Part shown: piece by piece, positions 15,476 to 23,596 of the stretch
Layout: every line of letters starts with the position of its first letter
How positions within the stretch are numbered: position 1 is the stretch's first letter
Assembly: GCA_903970555.1 (NCBI GenBank)
Contig: CAJCJD010000168.1
Span: 1-32,482, forward strand
Source: Vulcanimicrobiota bacterium
GTDB lineage: Bacteria; Pseudomonadota; Gammaproteobacteria; Xanthomonadales; Rhodanobacteraceae
DNA: 32,482 nucleotides
Direction: 5' to 3'
Made by a program: the position numbers and the translations under genes
The notes under the pieces: model-generated
What the model saw: only the letters and a program-made list of their open reading frames with translations
The model's database searches: none
Told to the model about the DNA's origin: nothing

Positions 15476-17245
15476 TTAGGCGTTGGCTGCCTTGCGTGGC
15501 GTATCCAGGGCCTGGGCGACACGTTGCTGTTCCTGGCGCAGTGCCGCCGGAAGGCGCGGGCCGAAGCTGTCGAGGTATTCGCCGATGGCATGCAGCTCTG
15601 TCTGCCAGCCGGCGCTGTCGATATGGAGCAGCTCGGCGAGCGTTTCGCGCGGCAGGTTCAGGCCATCGAGCTTGAGCTCACCATGGGCGGGCACGGTGCC
15701 GATGGGTGTTTCGACGCCGCGTGCCTTGCCTTCGACGCGAGCGATCATCCATTCCAGCACGCGCAGGTTTTCACCGAAGCCCGGCCACATGAACTTGCCG
15801 TCCTTGCCTTTGCGGAACCAGTTCACGTGGAAGATCTTTGGCAACTTGGCACCGGCCTTGTCGAACGACAGCCAGTGCGCGAAGTAGTCGCCGTAGTGAT
15901 AGCCGCAGAACGGTTTCATGGCCATCGAATCACGGCGCAGCACGCCGACTGCGCCGGTGGCGGCAGCAGTGGTTTCCGAGCCCATGGCGGCGCCCATCAG
16001 CACGCCGTGCGTCCAGTCCTGCGCTTCCATCACCAGCGGCAACAGCGACGGACGACGGCCGCCAAACACGATGGCGCTGATCGGCACGCCTTGCGCGTCC
16101 TCGGCCTTCGGTGACCACGTCGGGCACTGTTGCGCGCTGACGGTGAAGCGCGAATTCGGATGCGCAGCGGGACCGTTGGCCGGGTCATACGGGCGACCTT
16201 GCCAATCGGTGACTGGCGTTCCCGGCAGACCTTCCCACCAGGGCTGGTTATCGGCCGTGACGCCGACATTGGTGAAGATGGTGTTGCGTGCAATTGAGGC
16301 CAGCGCATTCGGGTTGCTGCTGTCGCTGGTGCCGGGCGCCACACCGAAGAAGCCGGCTTCCGGATTGATGGCGTATAGACGTCCATCTGCACCCGGGCGC
16401 ATCCAGCAGATGTCGTCGCCGACGGTCCACACGCGCCAGCCGTCTTTGCGATAGCCATCCGGCGGAATCAACATCGCCAGGTTGGTTTTGCCGCAGGCGG
16501 ATGGGAACGCGGCCGCGATGTAGTGCGTCTGGCCTTGCGGATTTTCGATGCCGACGATCAGCATGTGTTCGGCCAGCCAACCCTCGGTGCGCGCCTGATA
16601 GCTAGCGATGCGCAGCGCGTGGCATTTCTTGCCGAGCAGTGCGTTGCCGCCGTAGCCCGAGCCGTACGATTTGATCGTGAGCTCCTCGGGGAAATGCATG
16701 ATGAAGCGGCGATCGGGATCAAGCTCGCCGGTGGAATGCAGCCCCTTCACGAAGCTGCCCTCGCGCTCGATGCGCGCCAATGCCGCCGCGCCCATGCGCG
16801 TCATCGTGCGCATGTTGATCACCACGTAAGGGCTGTCGGTGATTTCCACGCCGCAACGCGAAAGCGGCGAATCGATCGGGCCCATGCAGTAGGGGATGAC
16901 GTACATCGTCCGCCCTTCCATGCAGCCATCGAACAGGGCATCGATCTTGGCGTGCGCGTCGGCTGGTGCCATCCAATGATTGTTTGGGCCCGCATCGGTC
17001 TCGTCCTTCGTGCAGACGAAGGTGAGGTGCTCCACGCGCGCCACGTCGGACGGGTTGGAGCGATGCAGATAGCAGCCCGGATGGGTCTGCTGATTCAGTT
17101 CGACCAGATCTCCGGTTTGCAGCATTTGCTGCACCAGCGACTGATATTCGGTATCGGAACCGTTACACCAATGGATCGTCGCGGGGCGGGTCATAGCCGC
17201 CACGTCATGGACCCATTGCTCAAGCGCAGCAAGCTTGCTTGCCAT
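15476..17245 (-). CDS. pckG: Phosphoenolpyruvate carboxykinase (GTP)
   Basis: Converts oxaloacetate plus GTP to phosphoenolpyruvate, CO2 and GDP in the cytoplasm, the entry step of gluconeogenesis. The 589-residue length fits the GTP-dependent family and not the shorter ATP-dependent one. The P-loop and reactive cysteine are in FPSACGKTN (C251). Metal ligands are likely K207, H227 and D278. GGRRPSLLPLV and WFRKGKDGKFMWPGFGENLR provide the nucleotide-site and lid-adjacent motifs. I chose the ATG at 17245 with a GAGG site; the longer frame adds 21 residues not seen in the family. It follows the tetR gene on the same strand with a 143-bp gap that has room for its own promoter. Placement beside a fatty-acid oxidation block fits growth on lipids or acetate. 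Confidence 0.97.
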   Translation of the reverse strand: MASKLAALEQWVHDVAAMTRPATIHWCNGSDTEYQSLVQQMLQTGDLVELNQQTHPGCYLHRSNPSDVARVEHLTFVCTKDETDAGPNNHWMAPADAHAKIDALFDGCMEGRTMYVIPYCMGPIDSPLSRCGVEITDSPYVVINMRTMTRMGAAALARIEREGSFVKGLHSTGELDPDRRFIMHFPEELTIKSYGSGYGGNALLGKKCHALRIASYQARTEGWLAEHMLIVGIENPQGQTHYIAAAFPSACGKTNLAMLIPPDGYRKDGWRVWTVGDDICWMRPGADGRLYAINPEAGFFGVAPGTSDSSNPNALASIARNTIFTNVGVTADNQPWWEGLPGTPVTDWQGRPYDPANGPAAHPNSRFTVSAQQCPTWSPKAEDAQGVPISAIVFGGRRPSLLPLVMEAQDWTHGVLMGAAMGSETTAAATGAVGVLRRDSMAMKPFCGYHYGDYFAHWLSFDKAGAKLPKIFHVNWFRKGKDGKFMWPGFGENLRVLEWMIARVEGKARGVETPIGTVPAHGELKLDGLNLPRETLAELLHIDSAGWQTELHAIGEYLDSFGPRLPAALRQEQQRVAQALDTPRKAANA

Positions 17246-17361
17246 GTCTCCCTCGCCTTGGTCTACCCATAAAGAACAGCAAAGACGGTATGTTACGGAA
17301 ACTGGCATTGCAAGGTCGCCCGCAGCAAAGGCTGCAGCGTCCGGGTGTCGAAGTGGGCTTG

Positions 17362-17378
17362 CCGGGCGCGTGGCCCGG
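17362..17378. repeat. Short hairpin downstream of the tetR-type gene
   Basis: CCGGGC (17362-17367) and GCCCGG (17373-17378) form a perfect 6-bp stem with a 5-nt loop just after the regulator's stop. No T-run follows on the minus strand, so its role as terminator is weakly supported. Confidence 0.25.
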
Positions 17379-17388
17379 AGGGAAGGGT

Positions 17389-17967
17389 TTAGGCGGGGAT
17401 CAGGGTTGCGATCATGTGTTCGATGTAGGAATCGAAATCCTCATGACTCAACCTTGGCAGACCCAACGTGAAATTCAGTTGCAAAAAGCCGACATAGGCG
17501 GCGTAGGTCAGGCGGGCGCGGTTAAGGGCCTCCTCCGCCTCCATGCCGGCTTCGCTGTAGGCGGTCTGGAGAAATTCGGTACGCCGTTTTGAGACGCGTG
17601 CCATCACGGGCACCACCAAGGGGTGGTCCAATGCCTTCAGCAGCGCCGCATAGACGCGGTGGGGCTGCAGTTCATGGGCGACGCGGCGGAACAGTTCGGG
17701 CAGGCGTTCGCGCGGATCGGGAATAGCTTCAATCTGACTGATGATTTCCTTTTCGCCGTACTGCTCCCAGCGCTCCAGGGCGGCCAGAAGTAGTGCTTCG
17801 CGCGTACGGAAATGCCAGTAAAAGCTGCCTTTGGTGACGCCCAGCTGGCGGGCCAGCGCCTCCACGGCGAGAGCGCCTACGCCTTGTTCGGCGATCAGGC
17901 TCAGAGCGGCATCTTCCCAATCTTCGGCGGAAAGGCGTGTGCGTTCGGGTTTTTGGCGGACATTCAT
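17389..17967 (-). CDS. TetR-family transcriptional regulator
   Basis: A 192-residue repressor-type protein. The N-terminal DNA-binding domain holds the helix-turn-helix at about 35-54 (VEALARQLGVTKGSFYWHF), preceded by the usual AALSLIAEQG helix. The C-terminal half is all-helical and would bind the inducer. The frame extends upstream, but the ATG at 17967 is right because the extra sequence would overlap the divergent hydrolase gene. There is no clear ribosome site. It is divergent from a hydrolase / fadE / thioesterase block with an 85-bp gap, so an acyl-CoA or fatty-acid inducer is a fair guess, like PsrA or FadR-type TetR proteins, but only by position. A GTATGG half-site lies at 17972-17977, next to its own start. 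Confidence 0.92.
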   Translation of the reverse strand: MNVRQKPERTRLSAEDWEDAALSLIAEQGVGALAVEALARQLGVTKGSFYWHFRTREALLLAALERWEQYGEKEIISQIEAIPDPRERLPELFRRVAHELQPHRVYAALLKALDHPLVVPVMARVSKRRTEFLQTAYSEAGMEAEEALNRARLTYAAYVGFLQLNFTLGLPRLSHEDFDSYIEHMIATLIPA

Positions 17968-18015
17968 AACCGTATGGTAGCCCAGTCGCGGGCAAAACGC
18001 CGGTGCTGGCGCGGG

Positions 18016-18057
18016 TTGACGGCACCCGGGCGACCACTCCATACTCACGCGTATGGA
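18016..18057 (+). promoter_or_regulatory. Promoter of the hydrolase gene with overlapping dyad operator
   Basis: TTGACG (18016-18021), an 18-nt spacer and CATACT (18040-18045) form a good sigma-70 promoter (5 of 6 and 4 of 6). The predicted start of transcription, 7-8 nt beyond the -10, falls on the A of the hydrolase ATG at 18053. TCCATAC (18038-18044) and GTATGGA (18051-18057) form a perfect 7-bp dyad with a 6-nt spacer, covering the -10 box and the start. A bound repressor here, perhaps the divergent TetR protein, would block initiation. Confidence 0.5.
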
Positions 18058-18958
18058 ATCGATCCCACCCATCCGAACTTCATTCACGACGACCGACGGC
18101 TTGTCCCTGGCCGTCGAACTGAGCAACGCGTCGGGTCAGCCGACGCTGTTGTTCGCGCATGGTTTCGGCCAGACCCGGGGGGCCTGGAATGTTGCTGCGG
18201 CCACGATGGCGGCGCGAGGATGCCGCTGCGTCACCTTCGACAGCCGAGGCCATGGCGAAAGCGACCGGATTGCGGGCGACGATTACCACATGGAGCAGTT
18301 TGCCGGCGATCTGCTCGGATTGGCCCTCGCCCAGCCGGAACCTCCGATTCTGGTCGGGGCGTCGATGGGTGGATTGCTCGGCCTGGTGGTGGCGGGCGAG
18401 ATCCGGCCCTCGCCATTCCGTGCGCTGGTGCTGGTGGACATCACGCCGCGCTGGGAGACATCCGGTGTCGAACGCATCCTGGCGTTTATGCAAGCGCATC
18501 CCGATGGTTTCGCCAGCTATGCCGAAGCGGCCGAGCAGATTGCTGCCTATTTGCCGCAACGACGCGAACGCAAGAGCGAACAACAATTGCGCCCTCTCCT
18601 GCGCGAAGGTGCGGATGGACGATTGCGCTGGCACTGGGACCCGGCATTGCTTGCCGGCGGTCTGATCAGCGAAAGCGAACGCTATCAGCCACGCTTGTTG
18701 GAAGCGGCGGCCAAGGTCGAGGTGCCCGTGCTGCTGTTGTCCGGCGAGCGCAGCGATGTGGTTTCGCATCGCACCGTCGATGAATTTCTCGCCCTGGTGC
18801 CGCATGCGCGTCATGCGGAAGTGCCAGGTGCAACGCACATGTTGGCCGGGGATGCGAACGACGCATTCACGACCCAAATAGCAGGCTTCATCGCGAGCCT
18901 GGAATCCGCCGACGCCGCCACGGATGCGGCGGTCAAGCAACCTGCAACGAGGTGTTGA
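18053..18958 (+). CDS. Alpha/beta-fold hydrolase
   Basis: A 301-residue cytoplasmic hydrolase. The oxyanion-hole motif is HGFG (36-39). The catalytic triad is S104 in GASMGG, D235 in GERSDVV and H262 in GATHML. SRGHGESD follows strand 4 as in many esterases and acyl hydrolases. It is separated by one base from fadE, so the two are surely co-transcribed; in a beta-oxidation block it may hydrolyse an ester or acyl substrate, but the true substrate is unknown. No ribosome site precedes the ATG, and the promoter spacing suggests a leaderless transcript. The last 20 residues are poorly conserved in appearance (Ala-rich tail). Confidence 0.88.
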   Translation: MESIPPIRTSFTTTDGLSLAVELSNASGQPTLLFAHGFGQTRGAWNVAAATMAARGCRCVTFDSRGHGESDRIAGDDYHMEQFAGDLLGLALAQPEPPILVGASMGGLLGLVVAGEIRPSPFRALVLVDITPRWETSGVERILAFMQAHPDGFASYAEAAEQIAAYLPQRRERKSEQQLRPLLREGADGRLRWHWDPALLAGGLISESERYQPRLLEAAAKVEVPVLLLSGERSDVVSHRTVDEFLALVPHARHAEVPGATHMLAGDANDAFTTQIAGFIASLESADAATDAAVKQPATRC

Positions 18959-18959
18959 G

Positions 18960-21428
18960 ATGTCCGTATTACTGACCCTGCTCGCAGCGATCATCGCGAC
19001 GGGCGCCTGCGCTTACCATCGCAGCAGCCTGCGCACTTGGGCGATCACCACGATAGTCGCCACGCTGGTGGTTGGCCTGCTCGCGCATGCGCCGGTGACG
19101 ATGGCGATTTTGCTGATCATCGAACTGGCGATTGCCGTGCCTTTGCTGATGATCAACTTCCGTCGCAAACAGATCAGCGCGCCATTGCTGAAAATTTTTG
19201 CGAAGGTGACACCGAAGCTTTCCGATACCGAACAGACCGCACTGGAAGCCGGCACGGTCGGTTTCGAAGGCGAGCTGTTTTCCGGCAAGCCCGCGTGGCA
19301 TGAACTGCTGAAGCAGCCTAAGCCGGAACTCAGCGTCGAAGAAAAAGCCTTTCTCGATGGCCCGGTGGAACAGCTGTGCGGCATGATCGACGACTGGCAG
19401 ATCACGCACGAACTGGCCGACCTGCCGCCGGAAGTGTGGGACTTCATCAAGAAGCACAAATTCTTCGGCATGATCATTCCGAAGCAGTACGGCGGCCTGC
19501 AGTTCTCGGCGCTGGCGCATTCGGCGGTGCTGCAAAAGCTGGCGACGATGTCGGCGACAGTCGCCTCCACGGTGGCCGTGCCCAACTCGCTGGGGCCGGC
19601 GGAACTGCTGCTGCATTACGGCAGCGATGAACAAAAGAATTTCTATCTGCCGCGCCTTGCCGTGGGTGAAGAAATTCCCTGCTTCGCGCTCACCGGTCCG
19701 TATGCCGGTTCCGATGCAACCTCTATTCCCGATTACGGCACGGTGTGCAAGCAAGTCGTCGACGGTGTCGAAACCATCGGCATGAAGCTCAACTTCGACA
19801 AGCGCTACATCACACTGGCACCGATCGCCACGGTGGTGGGACTCGCGTTCCGCTTGTACGACCCGGAACATCTGCTCGGCGACAAGGAAGACCTCGGCAT
19901 CACGCTGGCGCTCCTGCCGCGCAACACGTCAGGCCTGGAAATCGGTCGTCGTCACTTCCCGCTCAACATTCCGTTCCAGAACGGTCCGGTGCGCGGCAAA
20001 GATATCTTCGTGCCGATGTCGACACTGATCGGTGGCCCGCATATGGCCGGTCATGGTTGGCGCATGCTGGTCGAGTGTCTCTCGGTGGGCCGTGCCATTT
20101 CGCTGCCATCCAATGCGACGGGCGGCGTGCGCATGGCGGTGGCATCGACGGGCGCTTATGCGCGCATGCGCAAGCAGTTCGGTTTGGCGGTTGCGCGCTT
20201 CGAGGGCGTTGAAGAAGCCTTGGCACGCATCGGCGGTCTCACCTACGCCACGGCTGCGCTGTCGCGTGCGACGGCGGCAGCGGTGGACCGTGGCGAGAAG
20301 CCGGCGGTGCCGTCGGCGATTGCCAAGTATCACGCCACCGAATGGGGTCGCGCGATTGCGGGCGATGCGATGGATGTACACGGCGGTAAAGCCGTGCAGC
20401 TGGGCCCGAAAAACTACGCAGGCCGCGCGTGGCAGGGCGTGCCGATTGCGATCACCGTGGAAGGCGCCAACATCATGACGCGCAGCCTGATGATCTTCGG
20501 CCAGGGTGCGATCCGTTGCCATCCTTACGTGCTGAAAGAAATGCAGGCGCTGGCGATTCCCGATTACAGCGAGCGCCTGAAGACCTTCGATCGCGCCTTG
20601 TTCGGCCATCTCGGCTTCGGCATCTCCAATGCCGTGCGCAGTTTCGTCTTGGGTCTCACCGGCGCACGCATCGGCGAAACAGCCGGCGATGCTTACACGC
20701 ATCGCTATTACCGCAAGCTCAATCGCTACTCCGCGGCGTTGGCGTTGTGTGCCGATACGTTCATGGGCGTGCTAGGCGGCAAGCTGAAATTCAAGGAGAA
20801 GCTGTCGGCGCGTTTGGGCGATGTGTTGAGCTACTTGTACATCGCCAGCGCGATGCTGAAACGCTACGAAGATAGCGGTCGTCCCGAAGCGGATCGTCCG
20901 CTGCTCGCCTGGGCGTTCCACGAGTGTATGTGGCGCACGCAGATGGCGCTGGATGGCGCGATCCGCAACTTCCCAGTGCGTCCGGTAGCGTGGTTGTTGC
21001 ACGTGTTGGTGTTCCCATTCGGTCGCCGCGAAGTGCCGCCGTCCGATCGCCTGGGTCGTCGCGTTGCCGCCATCATCACGGCGCCTGGCGAAGCGCGCGA
21101 TCGTCTGTTGGAATGGACATACCTCACGCCGACCGCCAACAACACGGTTGGCCGCATGAACGAACTGCTGCCGGATGTGATCGCGGCAGAACCGGTCGAG
21201 CGCAAGTTCGGCAAGGCGCTCAAGGCAGGTCAATTCACCTCGCACGATTACCTCGGACAGTTGGACGAGGCGGTGAAGGCGGGTGTGATCGATCCCAGCG
21301 AGGCTGCGTTGCTCAAGCGCGTGCGTGAAGGCGTGTTCGAGTTCATCTCGGTGGACGATTTCGATCCCGCCGAGCTGCGCTCTGCCATCACACGCAACGA
21401 TCCAAAAAAGCTCGCCGACGCGGCTTGA
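18960..21428 (+). CDS. fadE: Membrane-anchored acyl-CoA dehydrogenase FadE
   Basis: Catalyses the first, FAD-dependent step of fatty-acid beta-oxidation, acyl-CoA to trans-2-enoyl-CoA. The 822-residue length matches the FadE type and is about twice that of ordinary acyl-CoA dehydrogenases. Three hydrophobic segments at about 3-19, 25-45 and 47-66 anchor it to the membrane. The dehydrogenase core has PKQYGGLQFSALAHS, FALTGPYAGSDATS and GANIMTRSLMIFGQGAIRC, all FadE hallmarks. A long C-terminal extension (DUF1974 type) follows, ending near VDDFDPAELRSAI. The start at 18960 has GAGG 7 nt upstream and lies 1 bp after the hydrolase stop. The gene sits in a probable operon hydrolase-fadE-thioesterase controlled by the divergent TetR protein. 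Confidence 0.96.
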   Translation: MSVLLTLLAAIIATGACAYHRSSLRTWAITTIVATLVVGLLAHAPVTMAILLIIELAIAVPLLMINFRRKQISAPLLKIFAKVTPKLSDTEQTALEAGTVGFEGELFSGKPAWHELLKQPKPELSVEEKAFLDGPVEQLCGMIDDWQITHELADLPPEVWDFIKKHKFFGMIIPKQYGGLQFSALAHSAVLQKLATMSATVASTVAVPNSLGPAELLLHYGSDEQKNFYLPRLAVGEEIPCFALTGPYAGSDATSIPDYGTVCKQVVDGVETIGMKLNFDKRYITLAPIATVVGLAFRLYDPEHLLGDKEDLGITLALLPRNTSGLEIGRRHFPLNIPFQNGPVRGKDIFVPMSTLIGGPHMAGHGWRMLVECLSVGRAISLPSNATGGVRMAVASTGAYARMRKQFGLAVARFEGVEEALARIGGLTYATAALSRATAAAVDRGEKPAVPSAIAKYHATEWGRAIAGDAMDVHGGKAVQLGPKNYAGRAWQGVPIAITVEGANIMTRSLMIFGQGAIRCHPYVLKEMQALAIPDYSERLKTFDRALFGHLGFGISNAVRSFVLGLTGARIGETAGDAYTHRYYRKLNRYSAALALCADTFMGVLGGKLKFKEKLSARLGDVLSYLYIASAMLKRYEDSGRPEADRPLLAWAFHECMWRTQMALDGAIRNFPVRPVAWLLHVLVFPFGRREVPPSDRLGRRVAAIITAPGEARDRLLEWTYLTPTANNTVGRMNELLPDVIAAEPVERKFGKALKAGQFTSHDYLGQLDEAVKAGVIDPSEAALLKRVREGVFEFISVDDFDPAELRSAITRNDPKKLADAA

Positions 21429-21445
21429 TTCCTGCGCCACTGTCA

Positions 21446-21467
21446 GACGGCGGCCAAGGCCGCCGTC
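21446..21467. repeat. Perfect 10-bp inverted repeat in the fadE-thioesterase gap
   Basis: GACGGCGGCC (21446-21455) and GGCCGCCGTC (21458-21467) form a near-continuous palindrome with an AA centre. It lies 17 bp after fadE and 12 bp before the next start. With no T-run it is not a clean terminator; it could lower downstream expression or protect the fadE message from decay. Confidence 0.45.
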
Positions 21468-21478
21468 ATGGGGGAGAT

Positions 21479-21952
21479 GTGAGTAACTCGCTCTTATCGC
21501 TGTATCGACGCATGACGCGCTGGCCAGGCGGCCATTGGATGTTCTCGCGTGCGATCTGCTTTCGGGCACCTTATTTCTCAACCATCGCCCCACGCTTCGT
21601 TGCGCTGGAATCGGGCCGGTGCGAAGTGCGCATGCGCGATCGCCGACGCGTTCACAACCATATCGGCACGGTACATGCGATTGCGTTATGCAATCTCGCC
21701 GAGTTGAGCGGGGGCGTGATGGCTGAAGCGACGATGCCTCCAGGCATGCGCTGGATTCCCAAAGGCATGACCGTCGAATACTTGAGCAAGGCGGTTGGCA
21801 TGATGCGTGCGGTTGCGATGCCGGAAGCTCCGTTAGCTGCCGGTGCAGCAGCCGGCCAGGAATGGCGCGTGCTTGTGCAGGTCACCGATTCTGCTGGCGC
21901 GACGGTTTTCCGCGCCCGTATCACCATGTGGATTTCGCCGCGCAAAGCGTAA
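21479..21952 (+). CDS. DUF4442 hotdog-fold protein, probable acyl-CoA thioesterase
   Basis: A 157-residue protein of the DUF4442 group in the hotdog thioesterase superfamily. The key stretch is residues 59-79, with HNHIGTVH followed by NLAELSGG, which forms the active-site helix region in this family. The likely reaction is hydrolysis of an acyl-CoA to fatty acid and CoA, in the cytoplasm. I chose the GTG at 21479, preceded by GGGGAG only 2-4 nt away; an ATG at 21512 is an alternative without a ribosome site. The frame upstream of 21479 would overlap fadE. Position after fadE supports a role in fatty-acid turnover. It is convergent with the GGDEF response-regulator gene. Confidence 0.85.
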   Translation: MSNSLLSLYRRMTRWPGGHWMFSRAICFRAPYFSTIAPRFVALESGRCEVRMRDRRRVHNHIGTVHAIALCNLAELSGGVMAEATMPPGMRWIPKGMTVEYLSKAVGMMRAVAMPEAPLAAGAAAGQEWRVLVQVTDSAGATVFRARITMWISPRKA

Positions 21953-22001
21953 ACGGAAAGCATCGGCAATTTATTCGCCGGTGCATCGCACTGATTAGTG
22001 A

Positions 22002-22018
22002 CGCTGGCGATACCAGCG
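22002..22018. terminator. Weak hairpin between convergent genes
   Basis: CGCTGG (22002-22007) and CCAGCG (22013-22018) form a 6-bp stem with a 5-nt loop in the 79-bp gap between convergent stops (21952 and 22032). No T-run is present, so termination here is only a possibility. Confidence 0.3.
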
Positions 22019-22031
22019 ACGCGCCGCCCGC

Positions 22032-23030
22032 TCAATGCGAAGACAACACGCATCCGTTCTTGCCGTTTTCCTTGGCCTTGTACAGGGCGCGATCGGCGGC
22101 TTGAATCAGTATTTCATCGGAATCGAGTTTTTCGTGCCAGAGTGCCACGCCGATGCTGGCGCTTACATGCGCGATAAAATCACCGCGCTGGCCATGTAGC
22201 GGATACGGCTGGGCAAGCATGTCGCATAGATGCTGGCAGCGTTGCAGGAGCGGCTCGACGTCGCTCACGTTCTCGAAGATCAGCGCGAATTCATCGCCGC
22301 CCAGGCGCGCAACTGTGTCTTCGTTGCGGACATGATTGTTTAAACGTCCCGAAATAGCTTGCAGCAATGCGTCGCCTGCGGGATGGCCATAGGTATCGTT
22401 CACCGCCTTGAAGCCATCGATGTCGATGAGCACGAGCGCAAAGCTGCCATCGTGCCGCACGCCGCGTTGCATGGCAGTGCGCAGGCGATCGTGGAACAGT
22501 ACGCGATTGGGCAGGCCGGTCAGCATGTCATGCGTGGCCTGATGGCGCACCTGGGCTTCGATGCGTTGGCGTTCGGCGATCTCGATCTGCAATTGCTCGT
22601 TGCGCGCGGAGAGCTCGCCCAGTGTTTGTTGCAGCTGCATGCGCGCGGCATGCAGTTCGAGAAACACGCGGACCTTCGATTGCAGGATCACGTCATTGAT
22701 CGGCTTGGCGATGTAATCGACCGCGCCGGAGCGATAACCCTTGAGACGATAGAGGTCGTCCGCGTAAGCCGCCGTCACGAAGATGACCGGCGTATCGCGC
22801 AACTGCTCGGCTTCGCCAAGCAGGGCCGCGACTTCGAAGCCATCCATATCGGGCATGTTTACGTCCAGCAGGATCAGCGCGAAATGTTGGTCAAGGCATC
22901 GTGATAGAGCTTCGTTGCCACTGCTGGCTTCGACCAGCTCTGCGCCGCAATCGGCCAATAGGTGACGCATCGCCACGAGATTGGCGTGCGTGTCGTCGAC
23001 GACGAGGATCTTGGGGGAGGGAGTAGTCAT
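22032..23030 (-). CDS. Response regulator with diguanylate cyclase (receiver-GGDEF)
   Basis: A 332-residue WspR/PleD-like output protein. The receiver domain spans about 1-125 with acidic residues D12-D13, phosphoacceptor D56 (LILLDVNMPDMDG) and K109. A coiled coil (about 128-165) links it to a GGDEF domain (about 166-330) with intact G244-G-D-E-F248. The inhibitory site RxxD is intact (R235-N-E-D238), so product inhibition is expected. It should make c-di-GMP from GTP when phosphorylated. The ATG at 23030 overlaps the CheB stop (ATGA). The upstream frame is shadow sequence within cheB. It is the last gene of the kinase-CheR-CheB operon, and its likely phosphodonor is that kinase. Confidence 0.95.
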   Translation of the reverse strand: MTTPSPKILVVDDTHANLVAMRHLLADCGAELVEASSGNEALSRCLDQHFALILLDVNMPDMDGFEVAALLGEAEQLRDTPVIFVTAAYADDLYRLKGYRSGAVDYIAKPINDVILQSKVRVFLELHAARMQLQQTLGELSARNEQLQIEIAERQRIEAQVRHQATHDMLTGLPNRVLFHDRLRTAMQRGVRHDGSFALVLIDIDGFKAVNDTYGHPAGDALLQAISGRLNNHVRNEDTVARLGGDEFALIFENVSDVEPLLQRCQHLCDMLAQPYPLHGQRGDFIAHVSASIGVALWHEKLDSDEILIQAADRALYKAKENGKNGCVLSSH

Positions 23031-23596
23031 GCTAGGCACAGCCGATTGAGCAAAGGTGCGATGTCGAGAAGATCGACGCAATAATCTGCGCCGGCGATGT
23101 CCAGCGCGGCCTGGGGCATGGTCGCAACTTCGGCCCCAGCGGGCGACTGGATTATGGCGAGGCCGCCGAGTTCGCGAATGCGTTGCAGGCCGATAGCGCC
23201 GTCGGCGTTGCCGCCAGTCAGGATGACGCCGATCAATGCGCGTTGCCAAACCTCCGCCGCCGAACTGAATAGCACGTCGATGGATGGCCGCGCGTAATTC
23301 ACCCGCGGATCGATCGACAACGCGAAATGCTGATCGCTTTCCACCAGCAGATGGTAGCCGGTGGGCGCCAGCTGCACGACACCTCGTTGTACGGGATGGC
23401 GTTCAGCCGCTTCGATAACGGGAAGGGCCGAAGTACGTCCGAGTACCTCGCATAGCAAATCGATGGTGTCGGAGCTGCTGTGGCAGCAGGCGATGATGGT
23501 TTGTTCGAGCCGTGAGTCGAGGCCGCCGATCACGGCTTTGAGCGCGTCGACGCCGCCCGCCGAACAGCCTATTGCGATGGCTGCCGGTGTCTTCAT
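23027..23596 (-). CDS. Stand-alone CheB-type protein-glutamate methylesterase
   Basis: A 189-residue protein that is only a CheB catalytic domain, without the receiver domain of chemotaxis CheB. The triad appears to be S12 (GCSAGG), H39 (CCHSSSDT) and D132 (LTGGNADGAIGL). The His motif, CHSSSD, departs from the usual HxP form. CheB removes methyl groups from glutamates of signalling proteins. With no receiver, its activity would not be set by CheA-type phosphorylation. It overlaps both neighbours by 4 bp (ATGA), a sign of strict coupling. No chemoreceptor is encoded nearby, so the natural target may be the operon's kinase. Confidence 0.92.
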   Translation of the reverse strand: MKTPAAIAIGCSAGGVDALKAVIGGLDSRLEQTIIACCHSSSDTIDLLCEVLGRTSALPVIEAAERHPVQRGVVQLAPTGYHLLVESDQHFALSIDPRVNYARPSIDVLFSSAAEVWQRALIGVILTGGNADGAIGLQRIRELGGLAIIQSPAGAEVATMPQAALDIAGADYCVDLLDIAPLLNRLCLA

